DNA of 6,371 nt from Candidatus Bathyarchaeota archaeon (GTDB taxonomy: Archaea > Thermoproteota > Bathyarchaeia > Bathyarchaeales > Bathyarchaeaceae), in assembly GCA_029879825.1 (NCBI GenBank), contig JAOUPL010000067.1, forward strand, positions 1-6,371, in the 5' to 3' direction. The position numbers and the translations under genes were made by a program. The number at the start of each line of letters is the position of its first letter. Within the stretch, counting starts at the first letter, position 1. The notes under the pieces are model-generated. The model made no database searches, had not been told where the DNA came from, and saw only the letters and a list, made by a program, of their open reading frames with translations. Below are positions 4,639-6,371 of the stretch, in pieces.

Positions 4639-5459
4639 ACTATGAATTTGAAGACCATATACCCACTCGTTAGAAGGATGACACTGTGCTTTAGACCGGC
4701 GCCGACGGTTCCTTCACCCATTTTTCCAGCCATAAGACCACCGAAGAAAGCTTGAATGCCGCTCATGTGAAAGAAAACTCTCCTAGCTTCTTTCGGCGTC
4801 ATTACAGCGACAAACCCTGTGGTAGAAATCTCCGACATGCGGACAAAGAAAGATTCCAAAAGCATGACGATGGTGAAGAGGAAGACGAAAAACGCAACGT
4901 AGGTAATTGCGACATAGGGTCTCGTTTGGGTTTTGCGCTCCTGATCAAATGTTAGGGTTGTCTGCACGAATTTCTCCATCGGATCAAAGACCTTTTCAAC
5001 TCGTCCTCCCGACCTACTGGCTTCGAGAATTAAGGGAATCGTTTGCCTTACGAGCGTCGTATCAATGCGCTCGCCCAAGGATTGAAGCGCCTTTTCGAAG
5101 GACACCCCCCAACTCATCTGAGCTACCATCTTCTTCAGCTCTTTGGTTAGAGGGCCATAGCGTCGTTTAGAGGCTTCCTCTAGGGCCTGCGGTAGGGTCA
5201 TGCCAGTTTTTTGAGCTTGAACTATGCTTCGAAAGAGGTCGGGGAGATGTTTGTCTATGGATCTCTTCCAACGATAATCCACGTAATCGAGCACCGCTGG
5301 AGGAAAAACAGTGATCACCACCGCTAATAATAGATATTCGTCGAAAAGGGGACTGCCCTGAAGTGTTATGCATGCTGTTGTAACTATGATGACCCCTAGG
5401 ACACTGGACACGATCCAAGCGATTTTTTTCTCCCACTTTTCAACTTTAGGCATAGTCAT
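4635..5459 (-). CDS. TadC-like type II secretion F-domain membrane protein (pilus assembly platform)
   Basis: This 274-residue integral membrane protein has a T2SSF domain. In type IV pili and archaella this family (GspF/PilC/TadC/ArlJ) forms the inner-membrane platform that couples the assembly ATPase to pilin insertion. Hydrophobic segments fall at about 13-33, 41-58, 182-203, 229-245 and 256-273. The cytoplasmic T2SSF region (about 66-180) includes LPDLFRSIVQAQKTGMTLPQ, YGPLTKELKKM, SFEKALQSLGERI and LILEASRSGGRV. These match the usual helix-bundle motifs: a Gly-rich turn after the first helix, then ALxxLxxRI. The C-terminus GGLMAGKMGEG..GLKH is typical of archaeal TadC-like proteins. ATG 5459 overlaps the upstream stop codon as ATGA, so translation is probably coupled; an in-frame ATG two codons later is an alternative. 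With the preceding gene it forms a TadB/TadC-style pair instead of one fused ArlJ. Confidence 0.87.
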   Translation of the reverse strand: MTMPKVEKWEKKIAWIVSSVLGVIIVTTACITLQGSPLFDEYLLLAVVITVFPPAVLDYVDYRWKRSIDKHLPDLFRSIVQAQKTGMTLPQALEEASKRRYGPLTKELKKMVAQMSWGVSFEKALQSLGERIDTTLVRQTIPLILEASRSGGRVEKVFDPMEKFVQTTLTFDQERKTQTRPYVAITYVAFFVFLFTIVMLLESFFVRMSEISTTGFVAVMTPKEARRVFFHMSGIQAFFGGLMAGKMGEGTVGAGLKHSVILLTSGYMVFKFIV

Positions 5460-6371
5460 CGCTTCGGCGAAATCGCATCTAGGATTATGAGGAATACGAC
5501 CGATCCGATCGGTAAGCCGATATACGTCAGAAGATGCAGAAGTAGACGTGGATCAAGCAGTCCAGACCCGCCTCCGCCCAGCATTGCCATCACTGAAAGC
5601 ATCACAACGAAGATGAGGGATCCAGCAACCATTAGAGTGACGTAAAACTCTGCCAAAACTGTGAGAGTATCTGAGAATCGACGCAGTGCAATTCGCTTTA
5701 ATTTCATATATTGGCGTGAACGATCTCTAAGATATTTTACCAGGCTTCCTCCTGAGTGAATTGTGGCGATAAACCCCTCAAGCAATTCTTTAAACCTTTC
5801 AGAAGGTGTTCGCTGAGAAGCGGCTTCTAAAGCTGAAATGACGTCAAAGCCGAAGAGCTCTACATCCCGCACTATGGCTCTAGCTTCATTAGAAACCGCC
5901 AATGAAGAGTCAACTTGAGCCAAGGAGCGAAATATGAAATCCGGCAGCACACCGGCACCAGCCAAAATCGACATATAACCCGTAGTGAAGGGAAGCCCAT
6001 CCTCTAAGGTTCTCTTCAAACTATCTGCGCGATAAATTGGATAAGAATAGAAACCGATTACAGTTAGGGCTCCTGCAAGCAAGCTCGCCCCTATTCCGAA
6101 AAGAAGAGACGGAAGGAGAGAAAGCTTAAAAATGAAGATTAGGAGCAAAGGAACAAGAGTCAGAGCTGAGATGGAAAGCAGCAAAGCTGTCAAAATAACT
6201 GTGCTAACGTAAGCCTTAAAGTGGACTTTAATCCCAGATTTACGCAAGTTCACATCTAAATCTTTGAACAAGGGCAAAAATCTGGTTGCCTTTCCTCCAA
6301 TAACTTGATGAGCAAAAACTTGAGGTTTCGTCGCTCCTAATTGAAGGCTCTCGATCCAGCGGTGAAAGCGA
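5456..6371 (-). CDS. TadB/TadC-like T2SSF membrane protein, 5' end beyond right window edge
   Basis: The frame is open from the right edge, giving 304 visible residues. It lacks an internal ATG or GTG start near its beginning; the first possible start is TTG 6277, with no well-placed ribosome site. The 31 residues before it (for example FAHQVIGGKATRFLP) run smoothly into PLFKDLDVNLRKSGIKV, the usual N-terminal part of archaeal T2SSF platform proteins, so I treat the gene as 5'-partial. Numbered from the edge, hydrophobic segments are at about 55-81, 85-110, 238-264 and 277-298. The T2SSF region lies at about 119-231, with LEDGLPFTTGYMSILAGAGV, a Gly-Gly turn in IHSGGSLVKYL and ALRRFSDTLTVLAEFYVTLM. 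The protein ends LIILDAISPKR. It would act in the membrane with the next gene's product as the pilus platform. An assembly ATPase gene just upstream is expected but not seen. Confidence 0.85.
   Translation of the reverse strand, partial: RFHRWIESLQLGATKPQVFAHQVIGGKATRFLPLFKDLDVNLRKSGIKVHFKAYVSTVILTALLLSISALTLVPLLLIFIFKLSLLPSLLFGIGASLLAGALTVIGFYSYPIYRADSLKRTLEDGLPFTTGYMSILAGAGVLPDFIFRSLAQVDSSLAVSNEARAIVRDVELFGFDVISALEAASQRTPSERFKELLEGFIATIHSGGSLVKYLRDRSRQYMKLKRIALRRFSDTLTVLAEFYVTLMVAGSLIFVVMLSVMAMLGGGGSGLLDPRLLLHLLTYIGLPIGSVVFLIILDAISPKR

Noticed and set aside
5167..5436. Minus-strand open frame of 89 codons inside the TadC-like gene
   Set aside because: It lies within the T2SSF coding region in another frame and has no motifs.
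1..6371. CRISPR array, tRNA/rRNA genes, insertion sequence ends
   Set aside because: I saw no regular repeat-spacer units, no cloverleaf-type sequence, no transposase frame and no terminal repeats with target duplication.

Overview
The window looks like a chromosomal fragment from an archaeon, most likely of the TACK group and possibly a Bathyarchaeia-type lineage. Three things point this way: a TackOD1-type zinc protein, small class III signal-peptide pilins next to split TadB/TadC-like (T2SSF) membrane genes, and archaeal expression signals (GGTGA-type ribosome sites, TTTTAAA-type TATA elements, frequent GTG starts). The lineage is an inference from protein style, not a measured placement.

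Layout, left to right. (1) Positions 1-2545 hold four minus-strand genes. In transcription order they are a 70-residue cysteine-rich zinc-ribbon protein (2545-2333), an unrecognised four-helix membrane protein with a very basic cytoplasmic loop (2125-1274), an endonuclease IV-like TIM-barrel protein (1214-339), and the first 87 codons of molybdopterin molybdenumtransferase MoeA, cut by the left edge (263-1). (2) Positions 2546-2845 are a divergent control region with TATA-like boxes facing both ways, a perfect 14-bp dyad and a longer hairpin-like dyad. A near-identical copy of the 14-bp dyad lies upstream of the membrane-protein gene. (3) Positions 2846-3829 on the plus strand encode a 327-residue protein. 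It has a winged-helix-like lead-in, a multi-knuckle TackOD1 zinc region and a C-terminal domain that resembles a restriction-endonuclease fold with an altered active site. (4) Positions 3831-6371 on the minus strand are a tightly overlapping type IV pilus-like operon: two T2SSF platform proteins (the first 5'-truncated by the right edge) followed by two small pilins.

How they fit together. The four pilus genes overlap at every junction (ATGA, GTGA and a 17-nt overlap), so they are almost certainly translated as a unit. The platform pair would sit in the membrane, and the assembly ATPase and prepilin peptidase would be expected outside the window. The TackOD1 gene converges on this operon with one base between the stop codons, so the 3' ends of the two transcripts probably overlap. 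TackOD1 is known as an output domain of archaeal response regulators; here it has no receiver domain. The left-hand genes do not form an obvious pathway with each other. The most notable items are the TackOD1/nuclease-like protein, the shared 14-bp dyad, and the unrecognised membrane protein with its zinc-ribbon neighbour.
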